A stretch of DNA of 64,000 nucleotides from Phytophthora sp. 'mugwort' (Eukaryota; Oomycota; Peronosporomycetes; Peronosporales; Peronosporaceae): positions 1,116,001-1,180,000 of the forward strand of contig JAUCEF010000011.1 of the NCBI GenBank assembly GCA_033558025.1, in the 5' to 3' direction. The position numbers and the translations under genes were made by a program. Under the pieces are notes generated by a model. That model ran no database searches, had not been told where the DNA came from, and saw only the letters and a program-made list of their open reading frames with translations. This document shows positions 34,499 to 47,993 of this stretch, one piece after another (position 1 is the first letter of the stretch; each line of letters starts with the position of its first letter).

Positions 34499-35144
34499 TC
34501 CTAATTCAACAACCACACCAAAACTCCTCACCTCGCTGCGTAGCTCCTACGCAGACAACCACAACTTCTACAGCATGCACCACGCGGTCACAGCCTACCG
34601 GCGCCTCCTCGCTACCGGTTCCACGCATCCGCACGCACTCAACTACCGTCCGAGGCTCAGTCGGACCTGGTTCGCTCACCCACTTGTCACGCTCTGTAGC
34701 GAACACCCAACGCTTTCCATGGCCCCCGCGACGTCCTCAGCCGCGCCGCGGACGCACTGACGGGTCCGTCACCGGTCCTCGGTTCCAGAATGTAAGCTAA
34801 AGAAAAATCAGTAATCTACGATCTGCGCCTATAGTCGGCGGAGCTGATAGCGATGGCGGCATTTCGCCGGTGTAGATGAGTGAACGGACAGCCGCACTGC
34901 TTCCCAGCCTGCACGACTCCCATGGCCTTGTATCTCGATCGCCAGAAGCAGTCTGGAGAGCGGAGTGTAAATTGTTTGTCTCGGTTCGGACGCAAAAGCC
35001 AATATCAAAACGTAAATACGTGTGTTGCGAGGCCGCATACAGTGAATGGGGAGCGAGACGCTGAAGCGAGGCAGCCGATACGACAGCAGAGCCGAACAGA
35101 AGGCGAAACGAGCGCTGGTGATGCATGGCGTGCGGCAACATAAA

Positions 35145-35248
35145 TCCGAGTGGCCGGAATCGAACCAGCGACCAATTGATTTCCGAGTATACTGAAACAC
35201 AGTATAGAACACTACAGTCAATCGCTCTACCAACTGAGCTACACTCGG
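35145..35248 (-). tRNA. tRNA-Tyr(GTA), copy 27
   Basis: Majority haplotype. Confidence 0.96.
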
Positions 35249-35894
35249 TCCTAATTCAACAACCACACCAAAACTCCTCACCTCGCTGCGTAGCTCCTAC
35301 GCAGACAACCACAACTTCTACAGCATGCACCACGCGGTCACAGCCTACCGGCGCCTCCTCGCTACCGGTTCCACGCATCCGCACGCACTCAACTACCGTC
35401 CGAGGCTCAGTCGGACCTGGTTCGCTCACCCACTTGTCACGCTCTGTAGCGAACACCCAACGCTTTCCATGGCCCCCGCGACGTCCTCAGCCGCGCCGCG
35501 GACGCACTGACGGGTCCGTCACCGGTCCTCGGTTCCAGAATGTAAGCTAAAGAAAAATCAGTAATCTACGATCTGCGCCTATAGTCGGCGGAGCTGATAG
35601 CGATGGCGGCATTTCGCCGGTGTAGATGAGTGAACGGACAGCCGCACTGCTTCCCAGCCTGCACGACTCCCATGGCCTTGTATCTCGATCGCCAGAAGCA
35701 GTCTGGAGAGCGGAGTGTAAATTGTTTGTCTCGGTTCGGACGCAAAAGCCAATATCAAAACGTAAATACGTGTGTTGCGAGGCCGCATACAGTGAATGGG
35801 GAGCGAGACGCTGAAGCGAGGCAGCCGATACGACAGCAGAGCCGAACAGAAGGCGAAACGAGCGCTGGTGATGCATGGCGTGCGGCAACATAAA

Positions 35895-35998
35895 TCCGAG
35901 TGGCCGGAATCGAACCAGCGACCAATTGATTTCCGAGTATACTGAAACACAGTATAGAACACTACAGTCAATCGCTCTACCAACTGAGCTACACTCGG
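35895..35998 (-). tRNA. tRNA-Tyr(GTA), copy 28
   Basis: 2-nt deletion in the 5' flank: CTCACCTCGCTG is CTCACCGCTG near 36031. Spacing to the next copy is 748 bp. Confidence 0.96.
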
Positions 35999-36642
35999 TC
36001 CTAATTCAACAACCACACCAAAACTCCTCACCGCTGCGTAGCTCCTACGCAGACAACCACAACTTCTACAGCATGCACCACGCGGTCACAGCCTACCGGC
36101 GCCTCCTCGCTACCGGTTCCACGCATCCGCACGCACTCAACTACCGTCCGAGGCTCAGTCGGACCTGGTTCGCTCACCCACTTGTCACGCTCTGTAGCGA
36201 ACACCCAACGCTTTCCATGGCCCCCGCGACGTCCTCAGCCGCGCCGCGGACGCACTGACGGGTCCGTCACCGGTCCTCGGTTCCAGAATGTAAGCTAAAG
36301 AAAAATCAGTAATCTACGATCTGCGCCTATAGTCGGCGGAGCTGATAGCGATGGCGGCATTTCGCCGGTGTAGATGAGTGAACGGACAGCCGCACTGCTT
36401 CCCAGCCTGCACGACTCCCATGGCCTTGTATCTCGATCGCCAGAAGCAGTCTGGAGAGCGGAGTGTAAATTGTTTGTCTCGGTTCGGACGCAAAAGCCAA
36501 TATCAAAACGTAAATACGTGTGTTGCGAGGCCGCATACAGTGAATGGGGAGCGAGACGCTGAAGCGAGGCAGCCGATACGACAGCAGAGCCGAACAGAAG
36601 GCGAAACGAGCGCTGGTGATGCATGGCGTGCGGCAACATAAA

Positions 36643-36746
36643 TCCGAGTGGCCGGAATCGAACCAGCGACCAATTGATTTCCGAGTATACTGAAACACAG
36701 TATAGAACACTACAGTCAATCGCTCTACCAACTGAGCTACACTCGG
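36643..36746 (-). tRNA. tRNA-Tyr(GTA), copy 29
   Basis: Same 2-nt deletion as copy 28 (near 36780), so adjacent duplicates. Confidence 0.96.
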
Positions 36747-37390
36747 TCCTAATTCAACAACCACACCAAAACTCCTCACCGCTGCGTAGCTCCTACGCAG
36801 ACAACCACAACTTCTACAGCATGCACCACGCGGTCACAGCCTACCGGCGCCTCCTCGCTACCGGTTCCACGCATCCGCACGCACTCAACTACCGTCCGAG
36901 GCTCAGTCGGACCTGGTTCGCTCACCCACTTGTCACGCTCTGTAGCGAACACCCAACGCTTTCCATGGCCCCCGCGACGTCCTCAGCCGCGCCGCGGACG
37001 CACTGACGGGTCCGTCACCGGTCCTCGGTTCCAGAATGTAAGCTAAAGAAAAATCAGTAATCTACGATCTGCGCCTATAGTCGGCGGAGCTGATAGCGAT
37101 GGCGGCATTTCGCCGGTGTAGATGAGTGAACGGACAGCCGCACTGCTTCCCAGCCTGCACGACTCCCATGGCCTTGTATCTCGATCGCCAGAAGCAGTCT
37201 GGAGAGCGGAGTGTAAATTGTTTGTCTCGGTTCGGACGCAAAAGCCAATATCAAAACGTAAATACGTGTGTTGCGAGGCCGCATACAGTGAATGGGGAGC
37301 GAGACGCTGAAGCGAGGCAGCCGATACGACAGCAGAGCCGAACAGAAGGCGAAACGAGCGCTGGTGATGCATGGCGTGCGGCAACATAAA

Positions 37391-37494
37391 TCCGAGTGGC
37401 CGGAATCGAACCAGCGACCAATTGATTTCCGAGTATACTGAAACACAGTATAGAACACTACAGTCAATCGCTCTACCAACTGAGCTACACTCGG
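37391..37494 (-). tRNA. tRNA-Tyr(GTA), copy 30
   Basis: 1-nt deletion near 37540 shortens the loop of the 5'-flank hairpin (GTAGTCCTAC). This merges two spurious frames into a 208-codon one. Confidence 0.96.
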
Positions 37495-38139
37495 TCCTAA
37501 TTCAACAACCACACCAAAACTCCTCACCTCGCTGCGTAGTCCTACGCAGACAACCACAACTTCTACAGCATGCACCACGCGGTCACAGCCTACCGGCGCC
37601 TCCTCGCTACCGGTTCCACGCATCCGCACGCACTCAACTACCGTCCGAGGCTCAGTCGGACCTGGTTCGCTCACCCACTTGTCACGCTCTGTAGCGAACA
37701 CCCAACGCTTTCCATGGCCCCCGCGACGTCCTCAGCCGCGCCGCGGACGCACTGACGGGTCCGTCACCGGTCCTCGGTTCCAGAATGTAAGCTAAAGAAA
37801 AATCAGTAATCTACGATCTGCGCCTATAGTCGGCGGAGCTGATAGCGATGGCGGCATTTCGCCGGTGTAGATGAGTGAACGGACAGCCGCACTGCTTCCC
37901 AGCCTGCACGACTCCCATGGCCTTGTATCTCGATCGCCAGAAGCAGTCTGGAGAGCGGAGTGTAAATTGTTTGTCTCGGTTCGGACGCAAAAGCCAATAT
38001 CAAAACGTAAATACGTGTGTTGCGAGGCCGCATACAGTGAATGGGGAGCGAGACGCTGAAGCGAGGCAGCCGATACGACAGCAGAGCCGAACAGAAGGCG
38101 AAACGAGCGCTGGTGATGCATGGCGTGCGGCAACATAAA

Positions 38140-38243
38140 TCCGAGTGGCCGGAATCGAACCAGCGACCAATTGATTTCCGAGTATACTGAAACACAGTAT
38201 AGAACACTACAGTCAATCGCTCTACCAACTGAGCTACACTCGG
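38140..38243 (-). tRNA. tRNA-Tyr(GTA), copy 31
   Basis: Majority haplotype; copies 31-35 are alike. Confidence 0.96.
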
Positions 38244-38889
38244 TCCTAATTCAACAACCACACCAAAACTCCTCACCTCGCTGCGTAGCTCCTACGCAGA
38301 CAACCACAACTTCTACAGCATGCACCACGCGGTCACAGCCTACCGGCGCCTCCTCGCTACCGGTTCCACGCATCCGCACGCACTCAACTACCGTCCGAGG
38401 CTCAGTCGGACCTGGTTCGCTCACCCACTTGTCACGCTCTGTAGCGAACACCCAACGCTTTCCATGGCCCCCGCGACGTCCTCAGCCGCGCCGCGGACGC
38501 ACTGACGGGTCCGTCACCGGTCCTCGGTTCCAGAATGTAAGCTAAAGAAAAATCAGTAATCTACGATCTGCGCCTATAGTCGGCGGAGCTGATAGCGATG
38601 GCGGCATTTCGCCGGTGTAGATGAGTGAACGGACAGCCGCACTGCTTCCCAGCCTGCACGACTCCCATGGCCTTGTATCTCGATCGCCAGAAGCAGTCTG
38701 GAGAGCGGAGTGTAAATTGTTTGTCTCGGTTCGGACGCAAAAGCCAATATCAAAACGTAAATACGTGTGTTGCGAGGCCGCATACAGTGAATGGGGAGCG
38801 AGACGCTGAAGCGAGGCAGCCGATACGACAGCAGAGCCGAACAGAAGGCGAAACGAGCGCTGGTGATGCATGGCGTGCGGCAACATAAA

Positions 38890-38993
38890 TCCGAGTGGCC
38901 GGAATCGAACCAGCGACCAATTGATTTCCGAGTATACTGAAACACAGTATAGAACACTACAGTCAATCGCTCTACCAACTGAGCTACACTCGG
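38890..38993 (-). tRNA. tRNA-Tyr(GTA), copy 32
   Basis: Majority haplotype. Confidence 0.96.
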
Positions 38994-39639
38994 TCCTAAT
39001 TCAACAACCACACCAAAACTCCTCACCTCGCTGCGTAGCTCCTACGCAGACAACCACAACTTCTACAGCATGCACCACGCGGTCACAGCCTACCGGCGCC
39101 TCCTCGCTACCGGTTCCACGCATCCGCACGCACTCAACTACCGTCCGAGGCTCAGTCGGACCTGGTTCGCTCACCCACTTGTCACGCTCTGTAGCGAACA
39201 CCCAACGCTTTCCATGGCCCCCGCGACGTCCTCAGCCGCGCCGCGGACGCACTGACGGGTCCGTCACCGGTCCTCGGTTCCAGAATGTAAGCTAAAGAAA
39301 AATCAGTAATCTACGATCTGCGCCTATAGTCGGCGGAGCTGATAGCGATGGCGGCATTTCGCCGGTGTAGATGAGTGAACGGACAGCCGCACTGCTTCCC
39401 AGCCTGCACGACTCCCATGGCCTTGTATCTCGATCGCCAGAAGCAGTCTGGAGAGCGGAGTGTAAATTGTTTGTCTCGGTTCGGACGCAAAAGCCAATAT
39501 CAAAACGTAAATACGTGTGTTGCGAGGCCGCATACAGTGAATGGGGAGCGAGACGCTGAAGCGAGGCAGCCGATACGACAGCAGAGCCGAACAGAAGGCG
39601 AAACGAGCGCTGGTGATGCATGGCGTGCGGCAACATAAA

Positions 39640-39743
39640 TCCGAGTGGCCGGAATCGAACCAGCGACCAATTGATTTCCGAGTATACTGAAACACAGTAT
39701 AGAACACTACAGTCAATCGCTCTACCAACTGAGCTACACTCGG
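39640..39743 (-). tRNA. tRNA-Tyr(GTA), copy 33
   Basis: Majority haplotype. Confidence 0.96.
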
Positions 39744-40389
39744 TCCTAATTCAACAACCACACCAAAACTCCTCACCTCGCTGCGTAGCTCCTACGCAGA
39801 CAACCACAACTTCTACAGCATGCACCACGCGGTCACAGCCTACCGGCGCCTCCTCGCTACCGGTTCCACGCATCCGCACGCACTCAACTACCGTCCGAGG
39901 CTCAGTCGGACCTGGTTCGCTCACCCACTTGTCACGCTCTGTAGCGAACACCCAACGCTTTCCATGGCCCCCGCGACGTCCTCAGCCGCGCCGCGGACGC
40001 ACTGACGGGTCCGTCACCGGTCCTCGGTTCCAGAATGTAAGCTAAAGAAAAATCAGTAATCTACGATCTGCGCCTATAGTCGGCGGAGCTGATAGCGATG
40101 GCGGCATTTCGCCGGTGTAGATGAGTGAACGGACAGCCGCACTGCTTCCCAGCCTGCACGACTCCCATGGCCTTGTATCTCGATCGCCAGAAGCAGTCTG
40201 GAGAGCGGAGTGTAAATTGTTTGTCTCGGTTCGGACGCAAAAGCCAATATCAAAACGTAAATACGTGTGTTGCGAGGCCGCATACAGTGAATGGGGAGCG
40301 AGACGCTGAAGCGAGGCAGCCGATACGACAGCAGAGCCGAACAGAAGGCGAAACGAGCGCTGGTGATGCATGGCGTGCGGCAACATAAA

Positions 40390-40493
40390 TCCGAGTGGCC
40401 GGAATCGAACCAGCGACCAATTGATTTCCGAGTATACTGAAACACAGTATAGAACACTACAGTCAATCGCTCTACCAACTGAGCTACACTCGG
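40390..40493 (-). tRNA. tRNA-Tyr(GTA), copy 34
   Basis: Majority haplotype. Confidence 0.96.
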
Positions 40494-41139
40494 TCCTAAT
40501 TCAACAACCACACCAAAACTCCTCACCTCGCTGCGTAGCTCCTACGCAGACAACCACAACTTCTACAGCATGCACCACGCGGTCACAGCCTACCGGCGCC
40601 TCCTCGCTACCGGTTCCACGCATCCGCACGCACTCAACTACCGTCCGAGGCTCAGTCGGACCTGGTTCGCTCACCCACTTGTCACGCTCTGTAGCGAACA
40701 CCCAACGCTTTCCATGGCCCCCGCGACGTCCTCAGCCGCGCCGCGGACGCACTGACGGGTCCGTCACCGGTCCTCGGTTCCAGAATGTAAGCTAAAGAAA
40801 AATCAGTAATCTACGATCTGCGCCTATAGTCGGCGGAGCTGATAGCGATGGCGGCATTTCGCCGGTGTAGATGAGTGAACGGACAGCCGCACTGCTTCCC
40901 AGCCTGCACGACTCCCATGGCCTTGTATCTCGATCGCCAGAAGCAGTCTGGAGAGCGGAGTGTAAATTGTTTGTCTCGGTTCGGACGCAAAAGCCAATAT
41001 CAAAACGTAAATACGTGTGTTGCGAGGCCGCATACAGTGAATGGGGAGCGAGACGCTGAAGCGAGGCAGCCGATACGACAGCAGAGCCGAACAGAAGGCG
41101 AAACGAGCGCTGGTGATGCATGGCGTGCGGCAACATAAA

Positions 41140-41243
41140 TCCGAGTGGCCGGAATCGAACCAGCGACCAATTGATTTCCGAGTATACTGAAACACAGTAT
41201 AGAACACTACAGTCAATCGCTCTACCAACTGAGCTACACTCGG
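41140..41243 (-). tRNA. tRNA-Tyr(GTA), copy 35
   Basis: Majority haplotype. Confidence 0.96.
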
Positions 41244-41889
41244 TCCTAATTCAACAACCACACCAAAACTCCTCACCTCGCTGCGTAGCTCCTACGCAGA
41301 CAACCACAACTTCTACAGCATGCACCACGCGGTCACAGCCTACCGGCGCCTCCTCGCTACCGGTTCCACGCATCCGCACGCACTCAACTACCGTCCGAGG
41401 CTCAGTCGGACCTGGTTCGCTCACCCACTTGTCACGCTCTGTAGCGAACACCCAACGCTTTCCATGGCCCCCGCGACGTCCTCAGCCGCGCCGCGGACGC
41501 ACTGACGGGTCCGTCACCGGTCCTCGGTTCCAGAATGTAAGCTAAAGAAAAATCAGTAATCTACGATCTGCGCCTATAGTCGGCGGAGCTGATAGCGATG
41601 GCGGCATTTCGCCGGTGTAGATGAGTGAACGGACAGCCGCACTGCTTCCCAGCCTGCACGACTCCCATGGCCTTGTATCTCGATCGCCAGAAGCAGTCTG
41701 GAGAGCGGAGTGTAAATTGTTTGTCTCGGTTCGGACGCAAAAGCCAATATCAAAACGTAAATACGTGTGTTGCGAGGCCGCATACAGTGAATGGGGAGCG
41801 AGACGCTGAAGCGAGGCAGCCGATACGACAGCAGAGCCGAACAGAAGGCGAAACGAGCGCTGGTGATGCATGGCGTGCGGCAACATAAA

Positions 41890-41993
41890 TCCGAGTGGCC
41901 GGAATCGAACCAGCAACCAATTGATTTCCGAGTATACTGAAACACAGTATAGAACACTACAGTCAATCGCTCTACCAACTGAGCTACACTCGG
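41890..41993 (-). tRNA. tRNA-Tyr(GTA), copy 36, C48T variant
   Basis: The only sequence variant of the tRNA itself, shared with copy 55. Plus-strand G to A at 41915 changes mature position 48 from C to T, at the end of the variable loop. C48 normally forms the Levitt pair with G15, so folding may be weakened. Confidence 0.95.
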
Positions 41994-42639
41994 TCCTAAT
42001 TCAACAACCACACCAAAACTCCTCACCTCGCTGCGTAGCTCCTACGCAGACAACCACAACTTCTACAGCATGCACCACGCGGTCACAGCCTACCGGCGCC
42101 TCCTCGCTACCGGTTCCACGCATCCGCACGCACTCAACTACCGTCCGAGGCTCAGTCGGACCTGGTTCGCTCACCCACTTGTCACGCTCTGTAGCGAACA
42201 CCCAACGCTTTCCATGGCCCCCGCGACGTCCTCAGCCGCGCCGCGGACGCACTGACGGGTCCGTCACCGGTCCTCGGTTCCAGAATGTAAGCTAAAGAAA
42301 AATCAGTAATCTACGATCTGCGCCTATAGTCGGCGGAGCTGATAGCGATGGCGGCATTTCGCCGGTGTAGATGAGTGAACGGACAGCCGCACTGCTTCCC
42401 AGCCTGCACGACTCCCATGGCCTTGTATCTCGATCGCCAGAAGCAGTCTGGAGAGCGGAGTGTAAATTGTTTGTCTCGGTTCGGACGCAAAAGCCAATAT
42501 CAAAACGTAAATACGTGTGTTGCGAGGCCGCATACAGTGAATGGGGAGCGAGACGCTGAAGCGAGGCAGCCGATACGACAGCAGAGCCGAACAGAAGGCG
42601 AAACGAGCGCTGGTGATGCATGGCGTGCGGCAACATAAA

Positions 42640-42743
42640 TCCGAGTGGCCGGAATCGAACCAGCGACCAATTGATTTCCGAGTATACTGAAACACAGTAT
42701 AGAACACTACAGTCAATCGCTCTACCAACTGAGCTACACTCGG
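42640..42743 (-). tRNA. tRNA-Tyr(GTA), copy 37
   Basis: Majority haplotype; counterpart of copy 56. Confidence 0.96.
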
Positions 42744-43389
42744 TCCTAATTCAACAACCACACCAAAACTCCTCACCTCGCTGCGTAGCTCCTACGCAGA
42801 CAACCACAACTTCTACAGCATGCACCACGCGGTCACAGCCTACCGGCGCCTCCTCGCTACCGGTTCCACGCATCCGCACGCACTCAACTACCGTCCGAGG
42901 CTCAGTCGGACCTGGTTCGCTCACCCACTTGTCACGCTCTGTAGCGAACACCCAACGCTTTCCATGGCCCCCGCGACGTCCTCAGCCGCGCCGCGGACGC
43001 ACTGACGGGTCCGTCACCGGTCCTCGGTTCCAGAATGTAAGCTAAAGAAAAATCAGTAATCTACGATCTGCGCCTATAGTCGGTGGAGCTGATAGCGATG
43101 GCGGCATTTCGCCGGTGTAGATGAGTGAACGGACAGCCGCACTGCTTCCCAGCCTGCACGACTCCCATGGCCTTGTATCTCGATCGCCAGAAGCAGTCTG
43201 GAGAGCGGAGTGTAAATTGTTTGTCTCGGTTCGGACGCAAAAGCCAATATCAAAACGTAAATACGTGTGTTGCGAGGCCGCATACAGTGAATGGGGAGCG
43301 AGACGCTGAAGCGAGGCAGCCGATACGACAGCAGAGCCGAACAGAAGGCGAAACGAGCGCTGGCGATGCATGGCGTGCGGCAACATAAA

Positions 43390-43493
43390 TCCGAGTGGCC
43401 GGAATCGAACCAGCGACCAATTGATTTCCGAGTATACTGAAACACAGTATAGAACACTACAGTCAATCGCTCTACCAACTGAGCTACACTCGG
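43390..43493 (-). tRNA. tRNA-Tyr(GTA), copy 38
   Basis: GTCGGTGGAG, GGCGATGC and GGGTCCGCC together, a combination shared only with copy 57. Confidence 0.96.
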
Positions 43494-44139
43494 TCCTAAT
43501 TCAACAACCACACCAAAACTCCTCACCTCGCTGCGTAGCTCCTACGCAGACAACCACAACTTCTACAGCATGCACCACGCGGTCACAGCCTACCGGCGCC
43601 TCCTCGCTACCGGTTCCACGCATCCGCACGCACTCAACTACCGTCCGAGGCTCAGTCGGACCTGGTTCGCTCACCCACTTGTCACGCTCTGTAGCGAACA
43701 CCCAACGCTTTCCATGGCCCCCGCGACGTCCTCAGCCGCGCCGCGGACGCACTGACGGGTCCGCCACCGGTCCTCGGTTCCAGAATGTAAGCTAAAGAAA
43801 AATCAGTAATCTACGATCTGCGCCTATAGTCGGCGGAGCTGATAGCGATGGCGGCATTTCGCCGGTGTAGATGAGTGAACGGACAGCCGCACTGCTTCCC
43901 AGCCTGCACGACTCCCATGGCCTTGTATCTCGATCGCCAGAAGCAGTCTGGAGAGCGGAGTGTAAATTGTTTGTCTCGGTTCGGACGCAAAAGCCAATAT
44001 CAAAACGTAAATACGTGTGTTGCGAGGCCGCATACAGTGAATGGGGAGCGAGACGCTGAAGCGAGGCAGCCGATACGACAGCAGAGCCGAACAGAAGGCG
44101 AAACGAGCGCTGGTGATGCATGGCGTGCGGCAACATAAA

Positions 44140-44243
44140 TCCGAGTGGCCGGAATCGAACCAGCGACCAATTGATTTCCGAGTATACTGAAACACAGTAT
44201 AGAACACTACAGTCAATCGCTCTACCAACTGAGCTACACTCGG
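44140..44243 (-). tRNA. tRNA-Tyr(GTA), copy 39
   Basis: Majority haplotype; counterpart of copy 58. Confidence 0.96.
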
Positions 44244-44889
44244 TCCTAATTCAACAACCACACCAAAACTCCTCACCTCGCTGCGTAGCTCCTACGCAGA
44301 CAACCACAACTTCTACAGCATGCACCACGCGGTCACAGCCTACCGGCGCCTCCTCGCTACCGGTTCCACGCATCCGCACGCACTCAACTACCGTCCGAGG
44401 CTCAGTCGGACCTGGTTCGCTCACCCACTTGTCACGCTCTGTAGCGAACACCCAACGCTTTCCATGGCCCCCGCGACGTCCTCAGCCGCGCCGCGGACGC
44501 ACTGACGGGTCCGTCACCGGTCCTCGGTTCCAGAATGTAAGCTAAAGAAAAATCAGTAATCTACGATCTGCGCCTATAGTCGGCGGAGCTGATAGCGATG
44601 GCGGCATTTCGCCGGTGTAGATGAGTGAACGGACAGCCGCACTGCTTCCCAGCCTGCACGACTCCCATGGCCTTGTATCTCGATCGCCAGAAGCAGTCTG
44701 GAGAGCGGAGTGTAAATTGTTTGTCTCGGTTCGGACGCAAAAGCCAATATCAAAACGTAAATACGTGTGTTGCGAGGCCGCATACAGTGAATGGGGAGTG
44801 AGACGCTGAAGCGAGGCAGCCGATACGACAGCAGAGCCGAACAGAAGGCGAAACGAGCGCTGGTGATGCATGGCGTGCGGCAACATAAA

Positions 44890-44993
44890 TCCGAGTGGCC
44901 GGAATCGAACCAGCGACCAATTGATTTCCGAGTATACTGAAACACAGTATAGAACACTACAGTCAATCGCTCTACCAACTGAGCTACACTCGG
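44890..44993 (-). tRNA. tRNA-Tyr(GTA), copy 40
   Basis: GGGGAGTGAGAC on the trailer side, shared only with copy 59. Confidence 0.96.
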
Positions 44994-45639
44994 TCCTAAT
45001 TCAACAACCACACCAAAACTCCTCACCTCGCTGCGTAGCTCCTACGCAGACAACCACAACTTCTACAGCATGCACCACGCGGTCACAGCCTACCGGCGCC
45101 TCCTCGCTACCGGTTCCACGCATCCGCACGCACTCAACTACCGTCCGAGGCTCAGTCGGACCTGGTTCGCTCACCCACTTGTCACGCTCTGTAGCGAACA
45201 CCCAACGCTTTCCATGGCCCCCGCGACGTCCTCAGCCGCGCCGCGGACGCACTGACGGGTCCGTCACCGGTCCTCGGTTCCAGAATGTAAGCTAAAGAAA
45301 AATCAGTAATCTACGATCTGCGCCTATAGTCGGCGGAGCTGATAGCGATGGCGGCATTTCGCCGGTGTAGATGAGTGAACGGACAGCCGCACTGCTTCCC
45401 AGCCTGCACGACTCCCATGGCCTTGTATCTCGATCGCCAGAAGCAGTCTGGAGAGCGGAGTGTAAATTGTTTGTCTCGGTTCGGACGCAAAAGCCAATAT
45501 CAAAACGTAAATACGTGTGTTGCGAGGCCGCATACAGTGAATGGGGAGCGAGACGCTGAAGCGAGGCAGCCGATACGACAGCAGAGCCGAACAGAAGGCG
45601 AAACGAGCGCTGGTGATGCATGGCGTGCGGCAACATAAA

Positions 45640-45743
45640 TCCGAGTGGCCGGAATCGAACCAGCGACCAATTGATTTCCGAGTATACTGAAACACAGTAT
45701 AGAACACTACAGTCAATCGCTCTACCAACTGAGCTACACTCGG
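45640..45743 (-). tRNA. tRNA-Tyr(GTA), copy 41
   Basis: Right flank CCGTCCAAGG and GGGTCCGCC. Here the 19-unit correspondence with the later block breaks. Confidence 0.96.
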
Positions 45744-46389
45744 TCCTAATTCAACAACCACACCAAAACTCCTCACCTCGCTGCGTAGCTCCTACGCAGA
45801 CAACCACAACTTCTACAGCATGCACCACGCGGTCACAGCCTACCGGCGCCTCCTCGCTACCGGTTCCACGCATCCGCACGCACTCAACTACCGTCCAAGG
45901 CTCAGTCGGACCTGGTTCGCTCACCCACTTGTCACGCTCTGTAGCGAACACCCAACGCTTTCCATGGCCCCCGCGACGTCCTCAGCCGCGCCGCGGACGC
46001 ACTGACGGGTCCGCCACCGGTCCTCGGTTCCAGAATGTAAGCTAAAGAAAAATCAGTAATCTACGATCTGCGCCTATAGTCGGCGGAGCTGATAGCGATG
46101 ACGGCATTTCGCCGGTGTAGATGAGTGAACGGACAGCCGCACTGCTTCCCAGCCTGCACGACTCCCATGGCCTTGTATCTCGATCGCCAGAAGCAGTCTG
46201 GAGAGCGGAGTGTAAATTGTTTGTCTCGGTTCGGACGCAAAAGCCAATATCAAAACGTAAATACGTGTGTTGCGAGGCCGCATACAGTGAATGGGGAGCG
46301 AGACGCTGAAGCGAGGCAGCCGATACGACAGCAGAGCCGAACAGAAGGCGAAACGAGCGCTGGTGATGCATGGCGTGCGGCAACATAAA

Positions 46390-46493
46390 TCCGAGTGGCC
46401 GGAATCGAACCAGCGACCAATTGATTTCCGAGTATACTGAAACACAGTATAGAACACTACAGTCAATCGCTCTACCAACTGAGCTACACTCGG
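46390..46493 (-). tRNA. tRNA-Tyr(GTA), copy 42
   Basis: GATGACGGC on the trailer side, as in copies 44, 62 and 64. Right end GGGTCCGCC. Confidence 0.96.
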
Positions 46494-47139
46494 TCCTAAT
46501 TCAACAACCACACCAAAACTCCTCACCTCGCTGCGTAGCTCCTACGCAGACAACCACAACTTCTACAGCATGCACCACGCGGTCACAGCCTACCGGCGCC
46601 TCCTCGCTACCGGTTCCACGCATCCGCACGCACTCAACTACCGTCCGAGGCTCAGTCGGACCTGGTTCGCTCACCCACTTGTCACGCTCTGTAGCGAACA
46701 CCCAACGCTTTCCATGGCCCCCGCGACGTCCTCAGCCGCGCCGCGGACGCACTGACGGGTCCGCCACCGGTCCTCGGTTCCAGAATGTAAGCTAAAGAAA
46801 AATCAGTAATCTACGATCTGCGCCTATAGTCGGCGGAGCTGATAGCGATGGCGGCATTTCGCCGGTGTAGATGAGTGAACGGACAGCCGCACTGCTTTCC
46901 AGCCTGCACGACTCCCATGGCCTTGTATCTCGATCGCCAGAAGCAGTCTGGAGAGCGGAGTGTAAATTGTTTGTCTCGGTTCGGACGCAAAAGCCAATAT
47001 CAAAACGTAAATACGTGTGTTGCGAGGCCGCATACAGTGAATGGGGAGCGAGACGCTGAAGCGAGGCAGCCGATACGACAGCAGAGCCGAACAGAAGGCG
47101 AAACGAGCGCTGGCGATGCATGGCGTGCGGCAACATAAA

Positions 47140-47243
47140 TCCGAGTGGCCGGAATCGAACCAGCGACCAATTGATTTCCGAGTATACTGAAACACAGTAT
47201 AGAACACTACAGTCAATCGCTCTACCAACTGAGCTACACTCGG
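47140..47243 (-). tRNA. tRNA-Tyr(GTA), copy 43
   Basis: GCTTTCCAG, GGCGATGC and AGGTCCGTC together; counterpart of copy 63 at 14,994 bp. Confidence 0.96.
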
Positions 47244-47889
47244 TCCTAATTCAACAACCACACCAAAACTCCTCACCTCGCTGCGTAGCTCCTACGCAGA
47301 CAACCACAACTTCTACAGCATGCACCACGCGGTCACAGCCTACCGGCGCCTCCTCGCTACCGGTTCCACGCATCCGCACGCACTCAACTACCGTCCGAGG
47401 CTCAGTCGGACCTGGTTCGCTCACCCACTTGTCACGCTCTGTAGCGAACACCCAACGCTTTCCATGGCCCCCGCGACGTCCTCAGCCGCGCCGCGGACGC
47501 ACTGACAGGTCCGTCACCGGTCCTCGGTTCCAGAATGTAAGCTAAAGAAAAATCAGTAATCTACGATCTGCGCCTATAGTCGGCGGAGCTGATAGCGATG
47601 ACGGCATTTCGCCGGTGTAGATGAGTGAACGGACAGCCGCACTGCTTCCCAGCCTGCACGACTCCCATGGCCTTGTATCTCGATCGCCAGAAGCAGTCTG
47701 GAGAGCGGAGTGTAAATTGTTTGTCTCGGTTCGGACGCAAAAGCCAATATCAAAACGTAAATACGTGTGTTGCGAGGCCGCATACAGTGAATGGGGAGCG
47801 AGACGCTGAAGCGAGGCAGCCGATACGACAGCAGAGCCGAACAGAAGGCGAAACGAGCGCTGGTGATGCATGGCGTGCGGCAACATAAA

Positions 47890-47993
47890 TCCGAGTGGCC
47901 GGAATCGAACCAGCGACCAATTGATTTCCGAGTATACTGAAACACAGTATAGAACACTACAGTCAATCGCTCTACCAACTGAGCTACACTCGG
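47890..47993 (-). tRNA. tRNA-Tyr(GTA), copy 44
   Basis: GATGACGGC with GGGTCCGTC; counterpart of copy 64. Confidence 0.96.

Noticed and set aside
37075..37701. 208-codon minus-strand frame, the longest in the window
   Set aside because: It is two spurious frames joined by the 1-nt deletion in unit 30, and it spans the tRNA gene.
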